Shown: positions 24,966 to 33,001 of the stretch, piece after piece
How positions within the stretch are numbered: position 1 is the stretch's first letter
Layout: each line of letters begins with the position of its first letter
DNA from: Rahnella bruchi
Lineage (GTDB): Bacteria > Pseudomonadota > Gammaproteobacteria > Enterobacterales > Enterobacteriaceae
DNA: 64,000 nt
Assembly: GCF_003614975.1 (NCBI RefSeq)
Contig: NZ_QZWI01000001.1
Coordinates: forward strand, 434,001-498,000
Direction: 5' to 3'
The notes under the pieces: model-generated
Databases searched by the model: none
Seen by the model: the letters and a program-made list of their open reading frames with translations, nothing else
Told to the model about the DNA's origin: nothing
Program-made: the position numbers and the translations under genes

Positions 24966-26468
24966 GTGACCACCTCCCTCCTTGAGATGCGCGATATCTC
25001 GATTTCATTTGCCGGTTTCCCTGCCCTGCGCCAGGTGGATTTCACGCTGCAAGGCGGATCCGTTCACGCGTTAGTCGGGGCGAACGGTGCGGGGAAATCG
25101 ACGCTGATGGCGGTGCTTTCGGGCACGCATGATCATTACACCGGCCAGATACATATCGACGGTGAAGCGGTGAATATCCGCCTGCCGCATCATGCCCGCG
25201 AGCACGGTATTCACCTGGTGCAGCAGGAGGTGGACGTCGCACTGGTGCCGACGCTCAACGTTGCCGAAAACATCATGCTCGACCGCCTTTCGGAGCCGGG
25301 CCATCTGCATAACTGGCCGCAGCTGTACCGTCAGGCGCAACTGCTGACTGAACAGCTCGGGCTGAACATCAACCTGCGGGCGCGAATCGAAAGCTGCACG
25401 CTGGCCGAGAAGCAGCTGATTTTACTGGCACGTGCGTTATCGCACAAATGTCGGTTCCTGATCCTTGATGAACCGACCGCCCCGCTCGATCAGGCGGAAA
25501 GCGCGCGTCTTTTCGCACTGGTACGCAAGCTGAAAGCCGCCGGAATGGCGATTGTGTTTATCTCGCACCGTATTCATGAACTTCGCGATATCTGTGACCG
25601 CATGACGGTGCTGCGCGACGGACGTCTGGTCAGCGATGACAGTATGGACGGCCTGAGCAACGAGCACATTATCGAGAAGATGATTGGCCATCAGCTTGAT
25701 GATATTTATCCGCCGCGCCGCCCGCCACACAGCGGTGAAACGCTGCTGAGCATTCACGGCATGCACGATAAAGACAAACTACGCGATATCTCGCTACGTC
25801 TGCATCGCGGTGAAATTCTCGGCATTGCCGGGCTGGCAGGTGCCGGAAAAACCGAACTGTGCAAAGCGCTGTTTGGCGCGACGCCGAGTCAGGTGGAAAG
25901 CGGCGAGCTGAATGGTAAACCGTGGAAACCGAAAGAGCCGCACCTTTCTGTCGAACAGGGGCTGGCGTTGGTGCCGGAAGAACGACGTAAGGAAGGGATT
26001 TTCATTGATGAAAATATCCCGATGAACCTGAGCGTGACCGCAGATGACACCTTTTCGCGTTGGAGTATTTTCAATACGCGCCAGTCGCTGTCGTGGGCAA
26101 AAGACATTATCAGCCGCTTAGGCATTCGCGCCTCCGGGCCGATGCAGAAGCTGGCACGGCTTTCCGGTGGTAACCAGCAGAAGGTCGCTATCGGGAAATG
26201 GCTGCGCAGTGAGAGTCAGGTGTTGATTTTTGACGAACCGACCAAAGGCGTAGACATCAAGGCCAAAACGGACGTATTCAGGCTGATCGACGGCCTGGCG
26301 CAACATGGAAAAGGCATTATTTATGCTTCCGGTGAGTTCGCCGAACTGGTCGGTTTATGCGACCGCATTCTGGTGTTGTGGGATGGCCGCATTGTGGCTG
26401 AACTCGACGCCGCCAACGTCGACGAAGAAACCTTATTAGTCTATTCAACCGGAGGAACACCCGCGTGA
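24966..26468 (+). CDS. Sugar-type ABC importer ATPase (RbsA-like)
   Basis: A 500-residue cytoplasmic protein with two ATPase domains, as in RbsA/XylG/MglA. Domain 1: Walker A GANGAGKST, a weakened signature (CTLAEKQLILLARAL) and FLILDEPTAPLD. Domain 2: the altered P-loop GLAGAGKTELCKALFG, LSGGNQQKVAIGKWL and VLIFDEPTKGVDI. These asymmetries are normal in the family. The start is GTG at 24966; the binding site is weak (AAGG). It overlaps the permease gene by 4 bp. No binding-protein gene lies beside the pair, so the substrate cannot be read from context. Confidence 0.88.
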   Translation: MTTSLLEMRDISISFAGFPALRQVDFTLQGGSVHALVGANGAGKSTLMAVLSGTHDHYTGQIHIDGEAVNIRLPHHAREHGIHLVQQEVDVALVPTLNVAENIMLDRLSEPGHLHNWPQLYRQAQLLTEQLGLNINLRARIESCTLAEKQLILLARALSHKCRFLILDEPTAPLDQAESARLFALVRKLKAAGMAIVFISHRIHELRDICDRMTVLRDGRLVSDDSMDGLSNEHIIEKMIGHQLDDIYPPRRPPHSGETLLSIHGMHDKDKLRDISLRLHRGEILGIAGLAGAGKTELCKALFGATPSQVESGELNGKPWKPKEPHLSVEQGLALVPEERRKEGIFIDENIPMNLSVTADDTFSRWSIFNTRQSLSWAKDIISRLGIRASGPMQKLARLSGGNQQKVAIGKWLRSESQVLIFDEPTKGVDIKAKTDVFRLIDGLAQHGKGIIYASGEFAELVGLCDRILVLWDGRIVAELDAANVDEETLLVYSTGGTPA

Positions 26469-27475
26469 ACAAAGCCGTGGTGAGTAAAGAAAGCGTGCCC
26501 GCAGCGAGTCAGCCGTGGCGTCATCAGCTGTTCGAGTTTTTGTATAAATGGGGCATGTTACTGACCGTGGTATTGCTGATCGCCGGTTTTGGCGTGGCAT
26601 CCGATAACTTCCTCGAACCGTCAAACATCATCAATATTCTGCGTTCGATTGCCATCGTGACGGTGATTGCCATCGGCGTTTCGATTTCTCTGGCAGTCGG
26701 CGGCTTTGATCTATCGGTCGGCTCAACGGCATCACTCGCCAATGCGCTGGTGATTTCGATGTTCGTCTGGCACGGTTTCGGCACCACCGAAGCCATCTTA
26801 ATCACGCTCGCACTGTGTACCCTGGTCGGCCTGTTTAATGCCTTCCTGATCGTCATCCTGAAGATTCCAGACATGCTCGCCACCCTTGCCAGCCTGTTCG
26901 TGATTCAGGGCGCAGCGATGACTTACAGTTACGGTGGCTCGATCACTGAAAACATGCTCCTGCCAAGTGGTGACATGGCTGAAGGCACAGTGCCTGCGGT
27001 GTTCAGCCTGCTCGGTCAGGTGCCGGTGATTGTCATCGTGATGGCCGTTGTAACCCTTGTGGTGCAACTGTTTATGTCACTGACCAAACATGGCCGCCGC
27101 ATGTATGCCATTGGTGGCAATCCGCTGGCTGCACGTCTGGCGGGGATCCGCACCGCGCGTTACCGCGTGATTGCGTATGTGATGTCGTCAGTGCTGGCCG
27201 GTGCAGGCGGTATTTTACTGGCATCACGCATCGGGTCTTCACAGGTCAATGCCGGTGGCGGCTATCTGATGGATGCCGTTGCCGCCGCCTATATCGGTTT
27301 CTCGCTGGCAGGTTCCGGCAAGCCAAATGCGCTGGGGACTTTGCTGGGCGCGGTGATTTTAGGCGTATTGTCCAACGGGCTGGTGATGCTGTCGGTGCCA
27401 TATTACGCGATGGATATCATCAAAGGACTGGTGCTGGCGGTAGCGCTGGCGCTGACATATATTCAGAAGAGATAG
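26465..27475 (+). CDS. Sugar-type ABC importer permease (RbsC-like)
   Basis: An inner-membrane permease of 336 residues, BPD_transp_2 family. Family motifs: IAIGVSISLAVGGFDLSVGS near residues 75-95, the LATLASLFVIQGAAM segment, the cytoplasmic loop TKHGRRMYAIGGNPLAARLAGI, and the C-terminal LSNGLVMLSVPYYAMDIIKG. About 8-10 membrane spans. AGGAA lies upstream of the overlapping GTG start. It pairs with the preceding ATPase; the binding protein must come from elsewhere, or has been lost. Confidence 0.9.
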   Translation: MNKAVVSKESVPAASQPWRHQLFEFLYKWGMLLTVVLLIAGFGVASDNFLEPSNIINILRSIAIVTVIAIGVSISLAVGGFDLSVGSTASLANALVISMFVWHGFGTTEAILITLALCTLVGLFNAFLIVILKIPDMLATLASLFVIQGAAMTYSYGGSITENMLLPSGDMAEGTVPAVFSLLGQVPVIVIVMAVVTLVVQLFMSLTKHGRRMYAIGGNPLAARLAGIRTARYRVIAYVMSSVLAGAGGILLASRIGSSQVNAGGGYLMDAVAAAYIGFSLAGSGKPNALGTLLGAVILGVLSNGLVMLSVPYYAMDIIKGLVLAVALALTYIQKR

Positions 27476-27516
27476 CGGAGACCCCCGCTATATTTCGGTT
27501 TTTTTGAAGTCAACAC

Positions 27517-27563
27517 CGTGGGCTCGCCGCCCACGAACTTGAATTTGAATTTGAGTTTGAAGT
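27517..27563. repeat. Hairpin plus short TTTGAA tandem repeat
   Basis: CGTGGGC-TCGCC-GCCCACG (27517-27535) is a perfect 7-bp stem. It is followed by about four head-to-tail copies of a TTTGAA hexamer with one variant (27538-27563). It sits between the permease and the convergent GNAT gene. The hairpin lacks a T-run on the plus strand; the earlier TAGCGG/CCGCTA stem (27473-27490) has a T-run 9 nt later. Confidence 0.5.
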
Positions 27564-27594
27564 TAAAACCGCCTCTGATTCGGTCAAAATCAGA

Positions 27595-28131
27595 TCACAC
27601 CAGCACCTTATACATCACACTCGTCGATTCCAGCAGGCCGTCGGTCGACATGGCGTAATGCGGGATGGTCCCGCTCAGGGTGAAACCCAGACTCTCATAC
27701 AGCGCCTGCGCCGGACTGCCGGTTACCGTATCGAGAACCAGCAGAGTTTTGCCTTCTTCGCGGGCCAGCGCTTCGACCGCGGTCATCAGCTGGCGGGCGA
27801 TCCCTTTACGGCGGCCATCGGGGTGAACCATCAGTTTTACGACATCACCACGATGTATACCGTTGGCAGGCTGATCGACCACCAGTTGTACGGTACCGGT
27901 AATTTTCCCGGCTATGCGCGCTACCAGCAGACGTTTTTCGCCGCGCTCAAAGGCTGGCAGAAGTTTTTGCCAGAACGCCTGCGCCTGCACAAAACCAAAG
28001 GGTAAAATGAATCCGATACTCGCACCGAGTGCAACGGATTGCATCAGCGTTTCCGCCAGCGCATCCAGATCCGCAGCCGTCAGCACGCCGCTCTGCACTT
28101 CGCTTATCACCAACTCATTGTTGTTTTGCAT
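27595..28131 (-). CDS. GNAT-family N-acetyltransferase
   Basis: A 178-residue cytoplasmic acetyltransferase. The acetyl-CoA binding motif A is clear: VVKLMVHPDGRRKGIARQLM, with the R-x-x-G-x-A loop, followed by LLVLDTVTGSPAQALYESLGF (motif B). The long N-terminal part contains FILPFGFVQAQAFWQKL. The acceptor is unknown. It lies 25 bp after the XRE-cupin regulator gene on the same strand and is probably its operon partner and target. Confidence 0.87.
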   Translation of the reverse strand: MQNNNELVISEVQSGVLTAADLDALAETLMQSVALGASIGFILPFGFVQAQAFWQKLLPAFERGEKRLLVARIAGKITGTVQLVVDQPANGIHRGDVVKLMVHPDGRRKGIARQLMTAVEALAREEGKTLLVLDTVTGSPAQALYESLGFTLSGTIPHYAMSTDGLLESTSVMYKVLV

Positions 28132-28156
28132 GCCAATTACCCCTTCTTATCAGACA

Positions 28157-28732
28157 TTAAGGACGTGAAATAACGATGGCGTAACGGGCATCCTGCGGGC
28201 CGGGTACGTGGAAAGAGGAAGTGCCGTGCAGATGAAAACGCAGGCAGTCGCCCGCCTCGAGCCGGTAACAGCGACCATCAAGCGTAAATTCCAGTACACC
28301 TTCCAGCATCCAGAGGTGTTGCTCGAGGCCGTCCACCGGCGGGGAATCATAGGAAATAGTCGCACCTGATTTCAGCAAACCAGAAATCAGTTCTGCGCGA
28401 AAACCGGGAGCAGGCGCGGAAACCGAACGGCGCTCAAAACCGGTTTCACGATCATGCCAGACCGGCTGCTGTGCGCTGCGGATCAGCTCCGGCGGGTTAT
28501 CTTCCAGCGCCATCAGCAGGCGGGAAGTGGTCAGACCGTAGGCCGCGCTCAGTTTGCCGAGCAAAGAGGCGGTCGGGCTGGTTTCTGCTCGTTCAATGCG
28601 TGAAAGCGTGGCGCGGCTGATACCGGTCTGTTGCGCCAGTTGTTCCAGCGACCAGCCCTGCCCGATTCGCAATTGTGCCAGACGCTCAGCCAGACGCAGA
28701 TCGTCGTTATCCTGCCCTTCTTCCATTTTCAT
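28157..28732 (-). CDS. XRE-family regulator with cupin domain
   Basis: A 191-residue regulator. Residues about 12-66 are an XRE helix-turn-helix (LAQLRIGQGWSLEQLAQQTGISRATLSRIERAETSPTASLL). Residues about 110-190 are a cupin_2 domain (GLEQHLWMLEGVLEFTLDGRCYRLEAGDCLRFHLHGTSSFHVPG), presumed to sense a small ligand. Such regulators commonly control an adjacent enzyme gene, here the GNAT gene 25 bp downstream. The promoter should lie in the 28733-28906 gap shared with the divergent MlrA-type gene. Confidence 0.87.
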   Translation of the reverse strand: MKMEEGQDNDDLRLAERLAQLRIGQGWSLEQLAQQTGISRATLSRIERAETSPTASLLGKLSAAYGLTTSRLLMALEDNPPELIRSAQQPVWHDRETGFERRSVSAPAPGFRAELISGLLKSGATISYDSPPVDGLEQHLWMLEGVLEFTLDGRCYRLEAGDCLRFHLHGTSSFHVPGPQDARYAIVISRP

Positions 28733-28822
28733 ACTCTGTCATGAATTCTCAATATCGGGAAAATATCTCTTATCAGGGAATTAAACAAGTTAAAATAATG
28801 TAATAAGTGAGTATTAGTTAAG

Positions 28823-28848
28823 TTGTACAAAAATAATAAAGTTGTACA
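28823..28848. promoter_or_regulatory. Paired TTGTACA boxes, likely MlrA-type operator
   Basis: Two TTGTACA copies at 28823-28829 and 28842-28848; the TGTACA palindromes are separated by 13 bp. E. coli MlrA is reported to bind AAAATTGTACA-N12-TGTACAATTTT at csgD, so the boxes fit autoregulation by the adjacent gene. The second box also serves as a -35 (TTGTAC) with TAGAGT 18 bp later (28866-28871), a long spacer as is common for MerR-controlled promoters. Confidence 0.65.
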
Positions 28849-28906
28849 GCTTTGCGATCTGGCGCTAGAGTTAACTTTAGTTAGCAGGAAAATTTTGGAA
28901 ATCATT

Positions 28907-29758
28907 ATGTCTCTTTACAGCATCGGCGAAGTCGCACGAATTTGTGGTATCAACCCGGTCACGCTGCGTGCCTGGCAGCGCCGTTACGGCCTGCTGAAGC
29001 CTCAGCGAACCGAAGGCGGCCATCGTCTGTTTAATGATGATGACCTTGATACTATCCGCACTATTTTGGGCTGGATTAATCGTGGGATCCCGGTCGGTCA
29101 GGTGAAATCTCTGCTCGAGGGGAAAGTCGATGCGCTGCCGGGCGGCTGGTCGCAGTCAGAACATCGTTTACTGACCGCATTGCAGGAAGGCCGCAGCAAT
29201 AAAGTGCGCCAGTTAATCATGGAACTGGGCCGCGAATATCCGGCGGTATCGTTTGTAAATAACGTGCTCCGACCATTGCGCTCTCGTCTGAGTGCCGGGG
29301 ATCCGCGCCTGCTGATGTTACGCAGCCAGCTCGACGGGCTGATCATCGAGCACGCGGTCATGTGCATGGGTGCCGCCCGAAAACGTCCCGGCAATCCGGC
29401 GACGCTGGTCGGCTGGGGACATCTGGACAGCACCGAACTGTGGCTCGAAGCCATTGTGCGTTGTGAGGAAGGGATGCAGGTCGAAATCATGCCCGTACCG
29501 CTCGATGACCCGCATCTGGAAAACCTCAGCGGTTCCCAAATCCTGTTATGGGCGGAAGGCAAGCTGACGCAAATTCAGCGCCAGCGCTTGCTCAACTGGG
29601 TGGAACAGGGATTGTCGATCCTTCTTCTGGGCAGCGCCGCCCTGCTGCTGGGCTCACAGGAGAGCGAAAACGAAAACGATAATGTCGAAAAACTTCACGG
29701 TGCAGGCGCACCTCCTGTTCTTCAGATAGTGCCAGTGCGTAATGAAAGGAAAAAATAA
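28907..29758 (+). CDS. mlrA: MlrA-type MerR-family transcriptional regulator
   Basis: A 283-residue DNA-binding regulator. The N-terminal MerR helix-turn-helix SIGEVARICGINPVTLRAWQ and the wing RRYGLLKPQRTEGGHRLFNDDD are nearly identical to E. coli MlrA (YehV), the activator of csgD and curli. The C-terminal sensor-like domain also aligns (VLRPLRSRL, LDGLIIEHAVMCMGAARKR, VGWGHLDSTELWLE), with about 40 extra residues at the end. The vicinity of yehWXYZ supports orthology. Unlike E. coli, its stop overlaps the start of a lipid-modification operon (TAATG), so it may control that operon. ATG 28907 is chosen from homology; the frame is open further upstream through the operator. Confidence 0.85.
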   Translation: MSLYSIGEVARICGINPVTLRAWQRRYGLLKPQRTEGGHRLFNDDDLDTIRTILGWINRGIPVGQVKSLLEGKVDALPGGWSQSEHRLLTALQEGRSNKVRQLIMELGREYPAVSFVNNVLRPLRSRLSAGDPRLLMLRSQLDGLIIEHAVMCMGAARKRPGNPATLVGWGHLDSTELWLEAIVRCEEGMQVEIMPVPLDDPHLENLSGSQILLWAEGKLTQIQRQRLLNWVEQGLSILLLGSAALLLGSQESENENDNVEKLHGAGAPPVLQIVPVRNERKK

Positions 29759-30210
29759 TGATCAAACATTTTCCTGAACCCGCGATGCCCGCTGATGTTC
29801 TGACCCGGCTTTGCGAATTTTACAGCCACCTGGATGTGAGCCAGCTGCCGCAGCTTTCACGGATTTACCATCCGCATGTGGTGTTTATCGATCCGGTTTC
29901 GCATTACGACGGCGTCGATGCGCTCGAACGTTATTTCGCCCAGCTGCTTAAAAAAGTGAATTACTGCCGGTTTGAAATTCAGCCTCCGCTGACCAATGGC
30001 GCTGAAGCGTCACTGTTCTGGCGGATGGAGTTTTCGCATCCGGCCCTGAAAAAAGGTCAGGCCATGTTTCTCAATGGCGCCAGCCATTTGCGTCTGACCG
30101 ACAACCGGATTGCCTATCAGCGCGATTATTACGATCTCGGTGCCATGCTGTATGAGCATGTTCCGGTTCTCGGCGGCGCTGTCCGCGCGGTTAAAGCCAG
30201 GCTGAAATAA
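29758..30210 (+). CDS. NTF2/SnoaL-like protein
   Basis: A 150-residue cytoplasmic cone-fold protein of the nuclear transport factor 2 superfamily. Visible features: the N-terminal helix LTRLCEFYSHLDVSQLPQLS, IYHPHVVFIDPVSHYDGVDALERYF, and the strand AEASLFWRMEFSHPALKK. The family covers isomerases, hydratases and non-catalytic binders, so the role is not known. It shares one base with the regulator stop and one with the SDR start, so the three are co-translated. The same gene type accompanies FAD oxidase/DUF1365/CFA clusters in other proteobacteria. Confidence 0.8.
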   Translation: MIKHFPEPAMPADVLTRLCEFYSHLDVSQLPQLSRIYHPHVVFIDPVSHYDGVDALERYFAQLLKKVNYCRFEIQPPLTNGAEASLFWRMEFSHPALKKGQAMFLNGASHLRLTDNRIAYQRDYYDLGAMLYEHVPVLGGAVRAVKARLK

Positions 30211-30926
30211 TGCATCGCGTCCTGATCACCGGTGCCAGTTCGGGTATCGGAAAACAGCTGGCTCAGGACTATGCCGCAGAAGGTTGGGAAGTCATCGCCT
30301 GCGGGCGTGACGGTGAAAAACTCAATGCGGTGGCCGCCGCCAGTCCGCTGATTACCCCGCTGCGTTTTGATATCACCGATTTATCAGAAACCCGTCAGGC
30401 TTTGCAGGGCACGCAGGCCGATCTGGTGATCCTGTGCGCCGGAACCTGCGAATACCTGGATGACGGCGTAGTCGAGGCAGAAAAAGTGGCCCGCGTGATG
30501 AACACCAATTTCATCGGCCCGGTCAATTGTCTTGATGCCCTGTTACCCCGCCTCGCTCCCGGCAGTCGCGTAGCGCTGGTCGGTTCCACTGCCTGGCTTT
30601 TACCTTTTTCACGCAGTGAAGCCTACGGCGCATCGAAAGCCGCGCTGGCCTTTTTCGCACGCTCTCTGGCAGTAGATCTGGCCAAACGTCAGATCCACGT
30701 TTCCCTGATCCAGCCGGGATTTGTCGAAACACCCCTGACGGCACGCAATGATTTTCCGATGCCAATGATGGTGACCGCGGCGCAGGCTTCAAAACACATC
30801 CGTAAAAAACTGGCGCACGGAGCCAGTGAAATTGCCTTCCCTCCTCTTTTTGCCCGCTTGCTGAAAACCGCCGCGCTGCTGCCGGTAGGTCTGCAAAAAT
30901 GGTTATGCCGGAAAATGGTGAAATAA
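30210..30926 (+). CDS. Short-chain dehydrogenase/reductase
   Basis: A 238-residue classical SDR. The nucleotide-binding loop TGASSGIGKQLAQDYA is at the N-terminus, CAGTCEY corresponds to the NAG motif, VALVGSTAWL carries the catalytic Ser region, and YGASKAA holds the catalytic pair Tyr139/Lys143. The C-terminal segment (FARLLKTAALLPVGLQKWLCRKMVK) is hydrophobic and may bind the membrane. In the related Rhodobacter sphaeroides singlet-oxygen-induced cluster an SDR-type gene also accompanies the lipid methyltransferase; the substrate is presumably a lipid intermediate. It sits 1 bp before the FAD oxidase gene. Confidence 0.86.
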   Translation: MHRVLITGASSGIGKQLAQDYAAEGWEVIACGRDGEKLNAVAAASPLITPLRFDITDLSETRQALQGTQADLVILCAGTCEYLDDGVVEAEKVARVMNTNFIGPVNCLDALLPRLAPGSRVALVGSTAWLLPFSRSEAYGASKAALAFFARSLAVDLAKRQIHVSLIQPGFVETPLTARNDFPMPMMVTAAQASKHIRKKLAHGASEIAFPPLFARLLKTAALLPVGLQKWLCRKMVK

Positions 30927-30927
30927 A

Positions 30928-32286
30928 ATGACGACTAAAGTGGCTATCGTGGGCAGCGGAATTTCAGGGCTGAGCTGTGCGTGGATGCTGGCAAAAAATC
31001 AGCCGGACTGCGAAATTACCGTCTTTGAAGCGTCTTCAACGTTAGGCGGACACACCGCCACGCAGGACGTAATTTCTGACGGTCAGGAATACGCCATCGA
31101 TACCGGTTTTATTGTCTATAACTCACGCACGTACCCGCATTTTATCGCCCTGCTCAAAGACCTGGGCATTGAAGGCCAGCCGACGGAAATGAGCTTTTCT
31201 GTGCGTAATCCGCTCAGCAAACTCGAATACAACGGACATTCCCTCAACAGCCTGTTTGCTCAGCGGCGTAACCTGTTCAGGCCGCGCTTCTGGCGGTTTA
31301 TTCTCGAAATTTTGCGCTTTAACAAACTGTGTAAAGCGCGCCTGCTCAATCCGCATAACGACGAAGACACGCTGGCCGATTTGCTCGATCAAAACGGATT
31401 TTCGCCGTTCTTCGCCCTGCATTATGTGCTGCCGATGGGCGCGGCGATCTGGTCATCTTCGCTCGGCGATATGGCGAATTTTCCACTGTCGATGTTTCTG
31501 CGTTTCTTCAACAATCACGGGCTGCTGGATGTGACGAACCGTCCCCAGTGGATGGTGGTGCCGGGAGGTTCGCGCGAATATATCCGCCGGATGCAGGAGA
31601 AATTGCCCGTCAGCGTAAAACTGCTGACCAGCACGCCGGTCACTCACGTTGTCCGCACGCCGTGCGGCGTGACACTGCATTCTGAGTGCGGCGAAGAGCG
31701 GTTTGATCAGGTGGTTTTCGCCTGCCATTCCGATCAGGCGTTGAACATTCTTGGCCAGAATGCCACGGACGCAGAGAAAAGCATTCTCGGCGCGCTGCCC
31801 TATCAGGCCAACGACGTCATTTTGCATACCGATACTCATCTTTTGCCGCGCGAAAAACGCGCCTGGGCCAGCTGGAATTATCAGTTGCCCAATACGCTCT
31901 GTCTGGCGGATCGCGGTGATTTTCGCGACAGCAATCCGGCGCACAGCCGCCGTGCCAGCGTAACCTATAACATGAATATGTTGCAGGGGCTGAACGCGCC
32001 GCAGACCTTTTGTGTTTCCCTTAATCCGCTGACGCCCATAGATGAGGGCAAAATTTTGTTCCGCGCCACTTATATGCATCCGGTTCTGAATCTGGCCAGC
32101 CATCATGCGCAGCAGGAACGTTATCGGATCAACGGCCAGCACAACACCTGGTATTGCGGCGCGTACTGGTACAACGGTTTTCATGAAGATGGCGTTAACA
32201 GCGCGCGCGACGTGGCGGAACAACTAAGCCTGCGGTTATTCAGTTTGCAGGCCGAACGCGGGCAGGAAAAACGGGAGGCGTCATGA
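30928..32286 (+). CDS. FAD-dependent amine-oxidase-fold oxidoreductase
   Basis: A 452-residue flavoprotein. The FAD-binding beta-alpha-beta motif VAIVGSGISGLSCAWMLA is at the very N-terminus, followed by ITVFEASSTLGGHTAT, and DTGFIVYNSRTYPHF, which is characteristic of proteins annotated as cyclopropane-fatty-acid-associated FAD oxidoreductases. The C-terminal WYCGAYWYNGFHEDGVNSA closes the FAD domain. Likely acts on acyl chains, as a desaturase or saturase. It overlaps the DUF1365 gene by 4 bp, and its order with DUF1365 and the CFA-type methyltransferase is conserved widely. Confidence 0.87.
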   Translation: MTTKVAIVGSGISGLSCAWMLAKNQPDCEITVFEASSTLGGHTATQDVISDGQEYAIDTGFIVYNSRTYPHFIALLKDLGIEGQPTEMSFSVRNPLSKLEYNGHSLNSLFAQRRNLFRPRFWRFILEILRFNKLCKARLLNPHNDEDTLADLLDQNGFSPFFALHYVLPMGAAIWSSSLGDMANFPLSMFLRFFNNHGLLDVTNRPQWMVVPGGSREYIRRMQEKLPVSVKLLTSTPVTHVVRTPCGVTLHSECGEERFDQVVFACHSDQALNILGQNATDAEKSILGALPYQANDVILHTDTHLLPREKRAWASWNYQLPNTLCLADRGDFRDSNPAHSRRASVTYNMNMLQGLNAPQTFCVSLNPLTPIDEGKILFRATYMHPVLNLASHHAQQERYRINGQHNTWYCGAYWYNGFHEDGVNSARDVAEQLSLRLFSLQAERGQEKREAS

Positions 32287-32999
32287 ACAGCCAGCTCTAT
32301 GTTGGCACCGTGCGCCACCGGCGGTTTACGCCGGTTGAACACCGTTTTGACTACGACATTTTCATGCCGCTGATTGATCTTGATGAGCTGGATGCGCTGC
32401 CCGCGCTGGGTATCCGGCTGGAAAAATTTTCCCCGGCAAGTTTTCGCCGCAAAGATTATCTCGGCGGCGGTGACATCAAAACCAAGGCACAGGCGAGAAT
32501 CGCTGAGCTGACCGGAGAACGTCCCGAAGGGCGCGTGATGCTGCTCTGCCAGCTGTGTTATTTCGGCTGCTATTTCAATCCGGTGAACTTCTACTACCTT
32601 TATGATCAGAGCGGAATTCTGCGCTGGATGCTGGCTGAGGTGCGCAATACGCCCTGGAATGAACGCCACACCTACGCGGTCCTCCCTGACGGCTCACAAC
32701 CGGTACCAAAAGCCTTTCATGTGTCGCCCTTCAATCCGATGGACATGGTCTATCACTGGCGTCTGACACCCCCGGGAAAACAGTTACACATCACTATCGA
32801 AAATCACCGCAAAGAACGGGAATTCGATGCTGCCCTTTCTCTGACTGCTCGCCCGCTGACACGCGCGGCGCTGCGCCAGCAATTGTGGCGGCTGCCCCTG
32901 ATGACCGCAAAAACCGCGCTGACCATATACTGGCAGGCGCTGAAACTGTGGCTGAAACGGGCACCCATTTATTCTCATCCTCCCGTTGATAAGGACTGA
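32283..32999 (+). CDS. DUF1365 family protein
   Basis: A 238-residue protein of DUF1365. Hallmarks are the N-terminal LYVGTVRHRRFTPVEHRFDYDIFMPLIDLDEL, LCQLCYFGCYFNPVNFYYLYD, VRNTPWNERHTYAV and KAFHVSPFNPMDMVYHWRLTPP. The histidines and cysteines in these blocks are conserved in the family. No function is established to my knowledge; its constant company of FAD oxidase and CFA-type methyltransferase points to fatty-acid modification. It is coupled by a 4-bp overlap upstream and lies 2 bp before the next gene. Confidence 0.9.
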   Translation: MNSQLYVGTVRHRRFTPVEHRFDYDIFMPLIDLDELDALPALGIRLEKFSPASFRRKDYLGGGDIKTKAQARIAELTGERPEGRVMLLCQLCYFGCYFNPVNFYYLYDQSGILRWMLAEVRNTPWNERHTYAVLPDGSQPVPKAFHVSPFNPMDMVYHWRLTPPGKQLHITIENHRKEREFDAALSLTARPLTRAALRQQLWRLPLMTAKTALTIYWQALKLWLKRAPIYSHPPVDKD

Positions 33000-33001
33000 C
33001 C

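Noticed and set aside
31453-32223. 256-codon frame opposite the FAD oxidase gene
   Set aside because: It has no domain and no ribosome binding site; the plus-strand gene is well supported.
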